From contig JAPHRE010000039.1 in the NCBI GenBank assembly GCA_026195905.1, positions 50,351 through 114,350 on the forward strand: 64,000 bases of DNA, written 5' to 3'. Each line of letters begins with the position of its first letter. Position 1 is the stretch's first letter. Shown piece by piece: positions 10,685-19,010 of this stretch. The position numbers and the translations under genes were made by a program. This DNA is from Pseudopelagicola sp. (lineage in GTDB: Bacteria > Pseudomonadota > Alphaproteobacteria > Rhodobacterales > Rhodobacteraceae). Below the pieces are notes generated by a model. The model made no database searches. It worked only from the letters and a program-made list of their open reading frames with translations, and was not told the origin of the DNA.

Positions 10685-10703
10685 GGTGGGTTTTCACCCC
10701 ACC
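10685..10703. repeat. Short GTGGG hairpin in intergenic spacer
   Basis: GGTGGG (10685-10690) and CCCACC (10698-10703) form a six-base stem with a seven-base loop between the thioredoxin and xth genes. The core resembles a GTAGGGTGGGTTTTCACCC sequence that I recall as recurrent between genes in many bacteria. No T-run follows on either strand, so it is not a clear terminator. Confidence 0.4.
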
Positions 10704-10725
10704 AACCCTCGGAATCCCGCACCAC

Positions 10726-10760
10726 CGCGATACAGACGCAATACCGACGCGATACAGACC
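10726..10760. repeat. 11-bp tandem repeat, locus 1
   Basis: Units of 11 bases with consensus (C/A)GACGC(A/G)ATAC: a partial unit at 10726-10733, AGACGCAATAC at 10734-10744, CGACGCGATAC at 10745-10755, then a decaying unit. It lies directly downstream of the xth stop codon. The same array recurs at 23933-23970 and 57160-57203. Confidence 0.8.
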
Positions 10761-10767
10761 CGCGTTT

Positions 10768-11556
10768 CTAAACATCAAACGTCGCAAAAACCGGCGCGTG
10801 ATCCGAGGGTTTTTCCCATCCCCGCGCCGCCCGAAGAACCCGGCTGCCATGCCCCGCGTTGGAAATATCCGGCGTCGCCCAGACATGATCGAGCCGCCGC
10901 CCCTTATCCGCCGCATCCCAATCCTTGGCGCGGTAAGACCACCAGCTATAAAGCTGCCCCGCGGGGATATCCTGTCGCGTGATATCGACCCAACTGCCCG
11001 CATCCTGGGCCTGGGCAAGCTGTTCAACCTCAACCGGCGTATGGCTCACCACCTTCAAAAGCTGCTTGTGGTTCCAAACATCATCCTCGCGCGGCGCGAT
11101 GTTCAAGTCCCCGACAAGAATAGATTTTTCCGGCTTTTCGCCATGAAACCAATCGCGCATCTCGGTCAGGTAATCGAGCTTCTGGCCGAACTTCTCGTTG
11201 ATCTCGCGATCCGGCTTGTCGCCGCCTGCCGGGACATAGAAATTCTGGATCGTAACCCCGTTTTCAAGCCGCCCCGCGACGTGCCGCGCATGGCCGAGCG
11301 TGGCAAAATCCTGGTCGCCCGCATCTTCCATCGGAATCTTCGACAGGATCGCAACCCCGTTATATCCCTTCTGTCCCCGCGCCACAATGTAATGATAGCC
11401 AAGCGCCTTGAACCCCTCTAGCGGGATCTTTTCAACCGGGCTTTTACACTCCTGCAAACAAAGCACATCCGGCGCTTCTTCTTGAAGCAATTTCAATACG
11501 ATAGGCTCTCGAAGCCGCACCGAGTTGATATTCCATGTGGCAAGGGTAAAGGCCAT
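10768..11556 (-). CDS. xth: Exodeoxyribonuclease III
   Basis: A 262-residue member of the AP-endonuclease/exonuclease III family. It opens with TLATWNINSVRLR, and further motifs are LCLQECKSP (Mg-binding Glu), ILVGDLNIAPREDDVW and the C-terminal RLDHVWATPDI and SDHAPVFATF with the catalytic Asp-His pair. The enzyme nicks DNA at abasic sites and degrades 3' ends during base-excision repair. The length is normal. It is transcribed toward the thioredoxin operon, and an 11-bp repeat array separates the two. Confidence 0.93.
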   Translation of the reverse strand: MAFTLATWNINSVRLREPIVLKLLQEEAPDVLCLQECKSPVEKIPLEGFKALGYHYIVARGQKGYNGVAILSKIPMEDAGDQDFATLGHARHVAGRLENGVTIQNFYVPAGGDKPDREINEKFGQKLDYLTEMRDWFHGEKPEKSILVGDLNIAPREDDVWNHKQLLKVVSHTPVEVEQLAQAQDAGSWVDITRQDIPAGQLYSWWSYRAKDWDAADKGRRLDHVWATPDISNAGHGSRVLRAARGWEKPSDHAPVFATFDV

Positions 11557-11633
11557 GATCCGCTCCGTTCCGTGTCCGATTTTGCGCCACCTTACCCGCT
11601 CCCCCCAACGCCCGCCACGAGGAAAACCGCCCG

Positions 11634-11657
11634 CTCTTCTTCTCTGTAAAAATACTC
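11634..11657 (+). repeat. Dispersed CTTCTTCTCTGTAAAAATAC element, copy A
   Basis: CTCTTCTTCTCTGTAAAAATACTC matches, over 22 or more bases, the reverse complement of a block at 23227-23249 and is close to blocks at 57216 and 18788. This copy lacks the neighbouring GGC-AGC-GCC hairpin seen in the other three. It lies about 75 bases upstream of a glutathione transferase start, between divergent genes. Confidence 0.75.
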
Positions 11658-11733
11658 AAATCCGCTCGCGCCGTAACGACAGGCTCGACATTTTCGCGCA
11701 TCCCTCCAACACTCTCCCAAGGAGGAACCAACC

Positions 11734-12363
11734 ATGATCTTTTACGACTGCTCCACGGCCCCAAGCCCAAGACGCGCCCGCATGTTCATTGCCGAAAAAG
11801 GCCTGACCATAGACACCCGCGAGGTCTCCCTGACCAAAGGCGAGCAACTCTCGCCCGACTTCCTCAAGGTGCACCCCGGTGCAACGGTCCCCGTCCTCGT
11901 GACAGACACCGGCCAGACCTTGACCGAGAACATCGCCATCGCCGCATGGCTCGACGCGACCCACCCCGAGCCACCGCTGATGGGACAAACCCCTGAGGAA
12001 AAAGCCGAAATTCTCATGTGGAATGCCCGCATCGAAAGCCAACTCGGCATGGCCGTGGCCGAAGCGCTGCGCAATGGCAATCCGCATATGAAAGGTCGCG
12101 CCCTGCCCGGTCCCGACAATTTCGAACAAATCCCGGCGCTGGCCGAACGCGGCCTGGAACGGGCAACCTTGTTCTTTGATCGTCTCGATGCCCATCTGGA
12201 GGGGCGCGATTTCGTCGCCACGGACGGCTTTTCTCTTGCCGATATCACGGCGTTCTGTTTCGTGGATTTCGCCCGCGTGGTGAAACTCCGCGTCGATGAC
12301 ACCCGCCCCAACCTCAAACGCTGGTATGACGCCATGCGGGCCCGCCCAAGCGCGGCCCTCTGA
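11734..12363 (+). CDS. Glutathione S-transferase family protein
   Basis: A 209-residue GST. The N-terminal thioredoxin-like domain (1-80) begins MIFYDCSTAPSPRRARMFIAE and contains the cis-Pro segment PGATVPVLVTD and the glutathione-binding LTENIAIAAWLD. The helical C-terminal domain holds the N-capping motif region FSLADITAFCF near residue 170. It would conjugate or reduce small electrophiles with glutathione; the substrate is unknown. AAGGAGGAACCAACC precedes the ATG. It is a different subfamily from the second GST at 23.3 kb. Confidence 0.88.
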   Translation: MIFYDCSTAPSPRRARMFIAEKGLTIDTREVSLTKGEQLSPDFLKVHPGATVPVLVTDTGQTLTENIAIAAWLDATHPEPPLMGQTPEEKAEILMWNARIESQLGMAVAEALRNGNPHMKGRALPGPDNFEQIPALAERGLERATLFFDRLDAHLEGRDFVATDGFSLADITAFCFVDFARVVKLRVDDTRPNLKRWYDAMRARPSAAL

Positions 12364-12365
12364 AC

Positions 12366-12393
12366 AAAAAAAGGCCCGGACAAAATCCGGGCC
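12366..12393 (-). terminator. Rho-independent terminator, minus strand
   Basis: An eight-base perfect stem (GGCCCGGA at 12373-12380 and TCCGGGCC at 12386-12393) with a five-base loop. Reading the minus strand it is followed by seven T residues (12372-12366). The plus strand has no T-run after the stem, so it terminates minus-strand transcription, either of the candidate small RNA or of the response regulator 160 bases away. Confidence 0.85.
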
Positions 12394-12446
12394 AAGTCCA
12401 ACAGGGAGGTGCATGTCATAACCCCGACATGCAAGGGAACTTGACC
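12366..12446 (-). ncRNA. Candidate FNR-controlled small RNA
   Basis: Predicted transcript of about 80 nt between two convergent genes. Reading the minus strand it holds a perfect 8-bp stem (TGCATGTC and GACATGCA, 12433-12410) with loop GGGGTTAT, then an unpaired pyrimidine-rich CCTCCCTGTTGG that is complementary to Shine-Dalgarno sequences, then the strong terminator hairpin and T7 run. An FNR-like box lies about 40 bases upstream of the inferred start and a TTTAAC -10-like hexamer at 12458-12453. No ORF is apparent. The start site is inferred only; a 3'-UTR origin from the response-regulator mRNA is the main alternative. Confidence 0.45.
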
Positions 12447-12478
12447 CCTAGTGTTAAAGAGTCATGCAATCCGCGACT

Positions 12479-12492
12479 TTGACCCAGATCAA
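12479..12492 (-). promoter_or_regulatory. FNR/FnrL-like box
   Basis: TTGACCCAGATCAA matches the FNR-family consensus TTGAT-N4-ATCAA with one mismatch. It is in a convergent intergenic region where no coding gene starts. Its centre (12485.5) lies about 40 bases from the inferred minus-strand RNA start, the usual spacing for an FNR-activated promoter. Confidence 0.5.
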
Positions 12493-12552
12493 CGCAATAA
12501 TCTTTCCGGTTCAAACCTCGTATCGTCCTTTCATACCCCGCGCTGCGGTGCC

Positions 12553-13239
12553 TCACGAAACAAGCCGATAGCCGCCCGATTCCGTGATAAGCAGGCGCGC
12601 ATTGGACGGGTCGGGTTCGATCTTCTGACGCAGGCGATAGATATGCGTCTCAAGCGTGTGGGTCGTGACCCCCGCATTATACCCCCAGACCTCGTGCAAT
12701 AGCACATCGCGCGGCACCACGCCTTCGCTCGACCGATAGAGAAACTTGAGGATATTGGCCTCTTTCTCGGTCAGACGGATTTTGCGGTCGTCTTCGGTGA
12801 TAAGCATCTTCATCGCCGGCTTGAACGTATACGGCCCAAGCTGGAACACCGCGTCTTCCGACTGCTCATGCTGGCGCAATTGTGCGCGAATACGGGCGAG
12901 GAGAACCGGGAACTTGAACGGTTTGGGCACATAGTCATTCGCCCCGGCATCAAGGCCAAGGATCGTATCGGCATCGCTATCATGCCCGGTGAGCATGAGG
13001 ATCGGACACTTGACCCCCTGCTTGCGCATCAGCTTGCAAAGCTCGCGCCCATCCGTATCCGGCAGGCCCACATCAAGCACCATCATATCGTAAAGGCTCT
13101 CTTTGGCCTTCACCATCGCCTCGCTGCCGTTTCCGGCCTCAAAGACATCGAAATCCTCGGTCATGATAAGCTGCTCAGCCAGCGCCTCGCGCAGGTCTTC
13201 GTCATCATCAACAAGCAGAATTTTCTTGAGCTGGGGCAT
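12553..13239 (-). CDS. OmpR/PhoB-family response regulator, possibly CenR
   Basis: A 228-residue two-domain regulator. The receiver domain (5-120) has the acidic pocket DDDED (11-15), the phospho-acceptor Asp56 in VLDVGLPDTDG, Thr in MLTGHD and Lys in VPKPF. The C-terminal winged helix (130-228) has RLTEKEANILKFLY, the recognition region THTLETHIYRLRQKI and ESGGYRLVS. No sensor kinase is adjacent. The sequence is reminiscent of CenR, an essential envelope regulator in Caulobacter and Rhodobacter, but this is a memory-based suggestion. It is divergent from ribA across 174 bases. Confidence 0.88.
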   Translation of the reverse strand: MPQLKKILLVDDDEDLREALAEQLIMTEDFDVFEAGNGSEAMVKAKESLYDMMVLDVGLPDTDGRELCKLMRKQGVKCPILMLTGHDSDADTILGLDAGANDYVPKPFKFPVLLARIRAQLRQHEQSEDAVFQLGPYTFKPAMKMLITEDDRKIRLTEKEANILKFLYRSSEGVVPRDVLLHEVWGYNAGVTTHTLETHIYRLRQKIEPDPSNARLLITESGGYRLVS

Positions 13240-13413
13240 TTGGGCCTCCCTTTCTCTCTTGGTTAGATGACATGTGGCCCGCCATCACGGCATGGGCAAG
13301 AAATGCTGCAATTCTCTCACGGCCTCGTGTAATTCGCGCGCCATATGTTTCATATTGTGACAATCGGGGGTAAACCTGTCCCTCGATACCGTAACACTAT
13401 AACAAGTTGCTTC

Positions 13414-14505
13414 ATGAGCTTTGCACCCGACATTATCGAACGCCTTGCCCGCGCCCGCGCTGATCTGCGTATGGGGGTGCCGATCCTGTTGACCGGGGGC
13501 GGCACGGCAGTGTTGGTGCTGGCCGCCGAAACACTGCGCGCCGAACGTCTTGACGACCTGCGCGCACTTGGCGGAGCGCCCGTCCTCGCGATCACCGCAC
13601 GACGCGCCACGACGCTCAAGGCACATGCCTATGATGGCGATCTCGCCCGTATTCGCCTGCCTGAAGACGCCTCGCTTGGCTGGCTTCGCGATATTGCCGA
13701 CCCTGCGGATGACCTCGCCACGCCGATGAAAGGCCCGCTTGTTGCGGATCGTGAAGGCGACGCGACCCTGCATCGCGCCGCCCTGCGCCTCGTGAAATCA
13801 GCCCAACTCCTGCCCGCTGCCGTGATCACTGCCCTCGAAGATCCCGCCGGTTTCGCACTCGCCAATGGCCTGACCGTGATACCCGCAGACATCGCCGCGC
13901 CCCACCTCGACGCCGCAAGCCCCCTGCACCCGGTCGTTCATGCCCGCCTGCCGATGGCCGCCGCCGAGGCCGGGCGCCTGCATATCTTTCGCCCCGAAGA
14001 TGGCGGCGAAGAGCATTACGCGATCGAAATCGGCCGCCCCCCGCGCGACAAACCTGTCCTTGCCCGCCTGCATTCCGCCTGTTTTACCGGCGATGTCCTC
14101 GGGAGCCTTAAATGCGACTGCGGCCCGCAACTGCGCGGCGCTCTGGCCCAAATGGGGCGCGAAGGCGCGGGCGTCCTCCTCTACCTCAACCAGGAAGGGC
14201 GCGGCATTGGCCTTGCCAACAAGATGCGCGCCTACTCGCTTCAGGATCAGGGCTTTGACACCGTCGAAGCCAATCACCGGCTCGGCTTTGAAGACGACGA
14301 GCGCGATTTCCGCATTGGTGCGGCGATTCTCAAGGATATGGGCTTTGCCTCTGTGCGCCTCTTGACCAACAACCCCCGCAAGGTTGCCATGATGGAGGAT
14401 CACGGCATTGCTGTGGCCGAACGCGTCCCCCTCAAGGTCGGTGAAAACGCTCACAACCGCGCCTATCTCGCGACCAAAGCCTCGAAATCCGGGCATCTTC
14501 TATGA
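13414..14505 (+). CDS. ribA: GTP cyclohydrolase II with N-terminal extension
   Basis: A 363-residue protein. The C-terminal ~200 residues are a complete GTP cyclohydrolase II: zinc ligands in [15 protein letters not shown], catalytic region [19 protein letters not shown], and [16 protein letters not shown] then [10 protein letters not shown]. It opens the imidazole ring of GTP in the first step of riboflavin synthesis. The N-terminal ~165 residues resemble a degenerate DHBP-synthase-type domain without its acidic active site, so the protein looks like a RibBA whose first half lost activity. The ATG at 13414 was preferred over upstream in-frame codons that lie in the divergent promoter. Its stop overlaps the next start (ATGA). 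Confidence 0.88.
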   Translation: MSFAPDIIERLARARADLRMGVPILLTGGGTAVLVLAAETLRAERLDDLRALGGAPVLAITARRATTLKAHAYDGDLARIRLPEDASLGWLRDIADPADDLATPMKGPLVADREGDATLHRAALRLVKSAQLLPAAVITALEDPAGFALANGLTVIPADIAAPHLDAASPLHPVVHARLPMAAAEAGRLHIFRPEDGGEEHYAIEIGRPPRDKPVLARLHSACFTGDVLGSLKCDCGPQLRGALAQMGREGAGVLLYLNQEGRGIGLANKMRAYSLQDQGFDTVEANHRLGFEDDERDFRIGAAILKDMGFASVRLLTNNPRKVAMMEDHGIAVAERVPLKVGENAHNRAYLATKASKSGHLL

Positions 14506-14996
14506 CGCCTGACGATCTTGTCCTGACGCCGCGCGGTATCCGCTATTGCGGGCGGATCTTCCCCTGCACCATCGGCAAGGACGGCCTGACATCGGACAAA
14601 CGCGAGGGCGATGGCGCAACGCCGCGCGGCATTCACCGGATCACCGGCCTGCTTTATCGCGCCGACCGCCTTGCCGCCCCGGCCCCTTGGGCGATGGCCA
14701 TTGGCAAGGATGACCTCTGGTCTGATGCGCCCGACGATCCGGCCTATAACACCCTCGTGCACGCGCCTTACGGCCCAAGCTATGAGGCCTTGCGCCGCGC
14801 CGATCCGCTCTATGATGTCATCCTGCTGACCGATTGGAACTGGCCCGCGTCGCGCCCCGGCAAAGGCTCGGCCATTTTCCTGCATCAATATCGCCGCAAG
14901 GGATACCCGACCGAAGGCTGCATTGCCTTTCGCCGCGATCATCTCCTGTGGATCGCCGCCCGCGCCGCGCCGGGCACGCGGGTGATTGTGCCCTAG
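14502..14996 (+). CDS. L,D-transpeptidase-like (YkuD) protein
   Basis: A 164-residue protein with the YkuD-type end motif: a His in [18 protein letters not shown] followed by the Cys of EGCIAF as nucleophile, preceded by [20 protein letters not shown], where these enzymes form their first strands. L,D-transpeptidases crosslink peptidoglycan or attach proteins to it. No signal peptide is visible, so either export is unusual or the start is further upstream. Its ATG overlaps the ribA stop by four bases, and its end overlaps the convergent yggS-type gene by four. Confidence 0.78.
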   Translation: MTPDDLVLTPRGIRYCGRIFPCTIGKDGLTSDKREGDGATPRGIHRITGLLYRADRLAAPAPWAMAIGKDDLWSDAPDDPAYNTLVHAPYGPSYEALRRADPLYDVILLTDWNWPASRPGKGSAIFLHQYRRKGYPTEGCIAFRRDHLLWIAARAAPGTRVIVP

Positions 14997-15646
14997 CCGT
15001 AATCGCGCGCCCCGAAAATGGCCGATCCAACGCGCACATGCGTCGCCCCAAGGGCCACGGCGCGTTCAAAATCGCCACTCATCCCCATAGATAGCCCCTC
15101 AAGCCCATTGCGCGCGGCGATCTTCGCCAAAAGCGCGAAATGTAGGCTCGGCTCCTCGTCCACAGGCGGAATACACATCAACCCCTGAATCGGAAGGTCA
15201 AGCGCGCGGCATTCGGCCACGAAATCATCCGCCTCTGCGGGCAATACCCCGGCCTTCTGCGGCTCTTCGCCGGTATTCACCTGAATGAATAGATCAGGAC
15301 AGCGCCCCATCTCTTGCGCCAACCGCGCCAGCGTCTTGGCGAGCTTGGGCCGATCCACCGAATGAATCGCCTCAAATAGCTCTAGCGCCTGCCGCGCCTT
15401 GTTGGTTTGCAATGGCCCAAGAAGATGCACCTCAACGCCCGCGAATCTCTCGCGGAACTCGGGCCATTTGCCCGCCGCTTCCTGAACCTTGTTTTCCCCG
15501 AAAAGGCGATGCCCTTCGTCCAAAACCGCCTCAACCCGCTCATTGGGTTGCACCTTGCTTACGGCAATAAGCTGGGTCGCACCAACCGGGCGACCGGCGG
15601 CCTCTTCGGCTTTGTGAATACGGGCTTTGATCTCTGCAAGGGACAT
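14993..15646 (-). CDS. YggS-family PLP homeostasis protein
   Basis: A 217-residue fold-type III PLP protein. The Schiff-base lysine is in LIAVSKVQPNE near residue 30, and the other signatures are LFGENKVQEA, HLLGPLQTNK, FIQVNTGEEPQKAG and LSMGMSGDFERAVALGATHVRVG. The family (YggS/PLPBP) buffers pyridoxal phosphate and affects amino-acid and keto-acid balance without a known catalytic reaction. The length is standard. It is convergent with the L,D-transpeptidase gene, overlapping by four bases. Confidence 0.92.
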   Translation of the reverse strand: MSLAEIKARIHKAEEAAGRPVGATQLIAVSKVQPNERVEAVLDEGHRLFGENKVQEAAGKWPEFRERFAGVEVHLLGPLQTNKARQALELFEAIHSVDRPKLAKTLARLAQEMGRCPDLFIQVNTGEEPQKAGVLPAEADDFVAECRALDLPIQGLMCIPPVDEEPSLHFALLAKIAARNGLEGLSMGMSGDFERAVALGATHVRVGSAIFGARDYG

Positions 15647-15697
15647 ACGCGGCCTCCAATGACGATAGCTTGCCAGACTAAAACATCATCCCCGCGC

Positions 15698-15728
15698 AAA
15701 AGAAAAGGGCAGGTCCGAAGACCTGCCC
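15698..15728 (-). terminator. Rho-independent terminator of the porin gene
   Basis: A nine-base stem (GGGCAGGTC at 15707-15715 and GACCTGCCC at 15720-15728) with loop CGAA. On the minus strand it is followed by TTTTCTTTT. It lies 25 bases after the porin stop codon. Confidence 0.88.
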
Positions 15729-15753
15729 CCTAATGCTGTAGTCGACTTCTGAA

Positions 15754-16653
15754 TTAGAAGTTGAAGACCACACCAGCTTCTGCAACGGTATCGCCTTCGA
15801 AGTCAGCAATACCGCCAGCAACGGACACGCCGCCACCGAGGTCGTGGTTGATGCCAACGCCATAGTTTTCGTAGTTACCGAGCATACCTTCAACCGAAGC
15901 TGCGGTAAAGGTTGCGGTGGTTGCAGCACCGATTGCGGTGGTTGCGGTCACACCGAACGAGTTACCAAAGACGGTATCGTCCACGAAGAGACCGAAGGTG
16001 GTGTTGCCCATGGAACCCTGGAAGTAGAGCTTGGTTACGTCTTCTCCGGCCAGATCCGATTCCTGATGCGACAGAGCAATCAGGTAGTCACCAAAGGTGT
16101 AGTCCATACCAACGAAGATACGGTCATTGATGCCGTCATTCGAGAACGATGCGCGGACATTGAAGTCGCCAGCGGCATAGGTCGCCATGACAACACCGTC
16201 GGTGCCTGCGGTGACGAGACCGATGTCGTGGTTACCGTAACCGATCGAGTGCGGATCAACATACATGAAGCCGGTATAGCCGAGCGAACCCGCGTAGAAG
16301 CCAGGCTGTGCTTCCGATCCCGAAACGTTACCGAGCGACAGGGTGAAGCCGCCGTAGGACGCGTGGAACGCAGCGTCGCGAGCACCGGGGCCAGCTGCGC
16401 CTTTGACGGTGTCACCAACAGTCGATGCGCCGTCATCCCACTGGAGGCGGGTCTGAGCGGTGAAGCTGATGCCGTTGTCCGACTCGGCGGTGCCGGTGAT
16501 GATCAGGCGGAGACGCTGGTCAACGCGGAACTCTTCCGGATCGTTGTCGTTATACTGAATACCAAAACGGCCATAGCCGCTCAGGGTGATGTCTGCGGCT
16601 GCCATGCCAGCGGTGGCGACGAGAGCAGTCGTAGCGAAGAGAATCTTTTTCAT
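15754..16653 (-). CDS. Rhodobacter-type outer-membrane porin
   Basis: A 299-residue beta-barrel protein with a clear Sec signal (MKKILFATTALVATAGMAAA) and mature start ADITLSGYGRFGIQYND, the hallmark of the porin_4 family described from Rhodobacter capsulatus. Alternating strands continue to a terminal aromatic VVFNF, the C-terminal Phe signature for BAM recognition. It forms general diffusion pores. It is monocistronic, with its own terminator and a 277-base upstream region. The favoured codon use fits a highly expressed gene. Confidence 0.9.
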   Translation of the reverse strand: MKKILFATTALVATAGMAAADITLSGYGRFGIQYNDNDPEEFRVDQRLRLIITGTAESDNGISFTAQTRLQWDDGASTVGDTVKGAAGPGARDAAFHASYGGFTLSLGNVSGSEAQPGFYAGSLGYTGFMYVDPHSIGYGNHDIGLVTAGTDGVVMATYAAGDFNVRASFSNDGINDRIFVGMDYTFGDYLIALSHQESDLAGEDVTKLYFQGSMGNTTFGLFVDDTVFGNSFGVTATTAIGAATTATFTAASVEGMLGNYENYGVGINHDLGGGVSVAGGIADFEGDTVAEAGVVFNF

Positions 16654-16930
16654 GATTTTTCCCTCGGGTTTTCCAATTCATGCGCCCAAACCGGTGACTC
16701 CGGCATGGGTTGCAAGGCTGTTTCACTCCTTTCCGGCTGCTCTTGCAAGAAAACCTGCGCTCCCAAACGCAAACTGGCTCAAAATGGTGCAGCTATGCCA
16801 CACTGCGCCAGATGCCCCGTTTTTCGCCCCTCCCCCTCGCCGGGACCACCCCGCGCAAGCGACTATACCCTTGCTCCCTGCGTTTGTGTTGGCTAGGACG
16901 GTATATAAATACAAGGATCGGGCTTGAAAC

Positions 16931-17437
16931 ATGATGACACGGAATCGCGTTCTCAAAACTCTTGCGGCCACAGCGGCCATTGCTCTTGTGGCATCATGCG
17001 GCGGTAAAAAATCGCCCTATGATCAAGAGATGGAAGCCAAAACCCGCCGCGACGCGACGACCATTCCCGATCCGATGATGAACAACGCGCCCAAGTCGAC
17101 CATCTGGGACATCTTCAAAGACGACAATTCCGATGTCACGGTGCGGGTCAACAAATACATCTGGAACGCTGCCCTCGAAGTGCTCGATTTCCTTCCGGTG
17201 CAATCGGTCGATCCGTTTTCCGGCGTGATCGTGACCGGCTATGGTACGCCTCCGGGCGGTGGCCGCTCGTATCGCGCGACCGTCTATGTCCGCGACCCGT
17301 CGCTTGATGCCCGTTCGCTGCATGTCGCCATGCAGACCCGTGGCGGTCGCCCCGTCGCCGCCGGAACCGTCAAGGCCGTCGAAGACGCCATCCTGACCCG
17401 CGCCCGCGAATTGCGGATCGCCGACGGCAAGCTCTAA
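16931..17437 (+). CDS. DUF3576 lipoprotein
   Basis: A 168-residue protein with a lipoprotein signal (LAATAAIALVASCGGK, lipobox Cys23). The body matches DUF3576, a family typical of alphaproteobacteria: STIWDIF, VRVNKYIWNAALEVLDFLP, DPFSGVIVTGYGTPPGG and a C-terminal DAILTRARELRI. The role is unknown; a membrane-attached envelope function is likely. It is separated by four bases from the convergent glycosyltransferase gene and lies about 300 bases from leuS-side genes that also build the envelope. Confidence 0.85.
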   Translation: MMTRNRVLKTLAATAAIALVASCGGKKSPYDQEMEAKTRRDATTIPDPMMNNAPKSTIWDIFKDDNSDVTVRVNKYIWNAALEVLDFLPVQSVDPFSGVIVTGYGTPPGGGRSYRATVYVRDPSLDARSLHVAMQTRGGRPVAAGTVKAVEDAILTRARELRIADGKL

Positions 17438-17441
17438 ACGC

Positions 17442-18701
17442 CTACATCGTGATCCGCCCCGGCTCCATCGACGCGAGCCGGTCGATCCATTGCATCTGCT
17501 GCGGCAGGCACACCGACCTCAGGTCGTATTTCTCCTGCGCAAACTTTCGCGCCGCCCGGCCCAATCCTTCGGCCATGTCGCGATCCTCAAGCACGCCGCA
17601 AACCTCCTCGACAAGCCGCTCCGCCTCGAAAAACGGGAAAAGCCGCCCCGTGACCCCATGATGCACTGCCTCATGCAGCGGCGCCGTATCGCTCGCCACA
17701 ATCGGCACACCCGCGCTCATGGCCTCGATCAGCGACCAACTCAGCACAAACGGATATGTAAGATACACATGCACGCTTGAGACCTGCAAAAGGCTCAGGA
17801 ACCGCTCATAGGGAATACGCCCAAGGAAATGGACCCGCTCCCAATCCGGCGTCGCGATCTTGCCGCGCACCTCGTCAATGAAGATCTGCTTCCAACTCTG
17901 CCCTTTGGGCGGCTGCGCCCCATAGCTGACCTCATCCCCCCCAACAAGAAGCACCCGCGCCTTGGGCCGCTCCTTCAACAGGCGCGGCAAGGCGCGCATA
18001 AAGATGTGATAGCCGCGATACGGCTCAAGGTTGCGATTGACGAAGGTGATCACTTCATCCGCGCACGTCACGCGGCACCCGTCCCCTAGATCAAGACCCG
18101 CATCGGGGTTGGGCACGACATGCTCGGTATCAATCCCGTCATGAATAACGGTAATCCGATCACGAAACGCCTCTGGAAAACTGTTGGCCTGAAACTCGGT
18201 CGGGCTAATGCCCATATCGCCAACCTCAAGATGCATCATATTGTTCAGATTCTTAAGCCGAAGCCGCATCGCCTCAACCTCGGGCATCTTCTGCGGAAAC
18301 TCGGGATCAAACCCAAGATCGCCCTCACGCGCCGCATAATAAAGCTCGTAATAAAGCCCGATCCGCGCCTCGGGCCAAAGATCGCGTAGAAACATCGATT
18401 CGCCCCAACCAGGATGCGCCACGATCAAATCCGGCTGAAACCCCTGCGCCTTCAACTCCCGCGCCGCAAGATAACAGGATTCCCCGCGCAATAGCTTGGT
18501 CTCGAAATCTACGAGCCACGGATGCAGACCCTGCCCCGGATTGCGCCGGATCTTATAGGGCAAAAGCTGAACCCCCTGCCATTGCTTCGGCTTTTCAACC
18601 CGAAGCGTAAGCGCGACACATTTATGCCCCGCCCGCGCAAGCGCCGGGGCCAAATGCTTGTATTGACCGGGAAAATTCTGATGGATGAAAAGAATATTCA
18701 T
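17442..18701 (-). CDS. GT4-family glycosyltransferase
   Basis: A 419-residue GT-B glycosyltransferase. The N-terminal domain begins MNILFIHQNFPGQYKHLAP and the donor-binding C-terminal domain has NRNLEPYRGYHIFMRALP, VLLVGGDEVSYG, and the acidic EX7E-like region SWSLIEAMSAGVPIVASD. Such enzymes transfer sugars to lipid- or protein-linked acceptors in surface polysaccharide synthesis. There is no adjacent polysaccharide cluster here, so the acceptor is unknown. It is convergent with the DUF3576 gene, and its start faces leuS across a 309-base region. Confidence 0.85.
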   Translation of the reverse strand: MNILFIHQNFPGQYKHLAPALARAGHKCVALTLRVEKPKQWQGVQLLPYKIRRNPGQGLHPWLVDFETKLLRGESCYLAARELKAQGFQPDLIVAHPGWGESMFLRDLWPEARIGLYYELYYAAREGDLGFDPEFPQKMPEVEAMRLRLKNLNNMMHLEVGDMGISPTEFQANSFPEAFRDRITVIHDGIDTEHVVPNPDAGLDLGDGCRVTCADEVITFVNRNLEPYRGYHIFMRALPRLLKERPKARVLLVGGDEVSYGAQPPKGQSWKQIFIDEVRGKIATPDWERVHFLGRIPYERFLSLLQVSSVHVYLTYPFVLSWSLIEAMSAGVPIVASDTAPLHEAVHHGVTGRLFPFFEAERLVEEVCGVLEDRDMAEGLGRAARKFAQEKYDLRSVCLPQQMQWIDRLASMEPGRITM

Positions 18702-19010
18702 GCCTGCGCACTCCCGAAACCTGCCTATTGTCTCTTTCTACCGCCCCGCACCCCATCCCGCCAGAGCCGCTTTGCCAAACGCCTAGGCTTCTTCTTGGCA
18801 AAATACCTCGGAGCGCGAGGCAGCGCCTCGCCCCGCCGCGCCGGTCCGCAAGGACAGGGGCGGCAAAACCTGCGCGCGCTCCTTTGAAAAACCACCCAAA
18901 GCCCCCATTTCGCCGGAATTTCATCCACTGGCTCTAGACCCCGGCCCTGCCTGCGCCTATCACGCTGTGCAACGCTGAAAATTGCCTGATGACTGACGAA
19001 AGGTGCCCCC
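18702..19010. other. 309-base divergent spacer before leuS
   Basis: This region separates the divergent glycosyltransferase and leuS genes. Its centre (18788-18830) holds a copy of the dispersed CTTCTTCT/AGC-hairpin element. I see no convincing ORF, leucine-rich leader peptide or T-box. Promoters for both genes must lie here, but no consensus pair is clear. Confidence 0.6.
18788..18830 (+). repeat. Dispersed hairpin element, copy D
   Basis: CTTCTTCTTGGCAAAATACC (18788-18807) is followed by a hairpin CGAGGC-AGC-GCCTCG (18816-18830). The block order and the AGC loop match copies B and C, while the outer stem bases differ in a compensatory way. Confidence 0.75.

Noticed and set aside
10617-10767. 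The xth-thioredoxin spacer as a small RNA gene
   Set aside because: Explained by a short hairpin and the 11-bp repeat; no terminator with a T-run.
12373-12393. The hairpin as a plus-strand terminator of the GST gene
   Set aside because: There is no T-run after the stem on the plus strand; the T-run lies on the minus strand.
13285-13773. Minus-strand frame overlapping the start of ribA
   Set aside because: No domain or ribosome site; overlaps the conserved N-terminal part of ribA.
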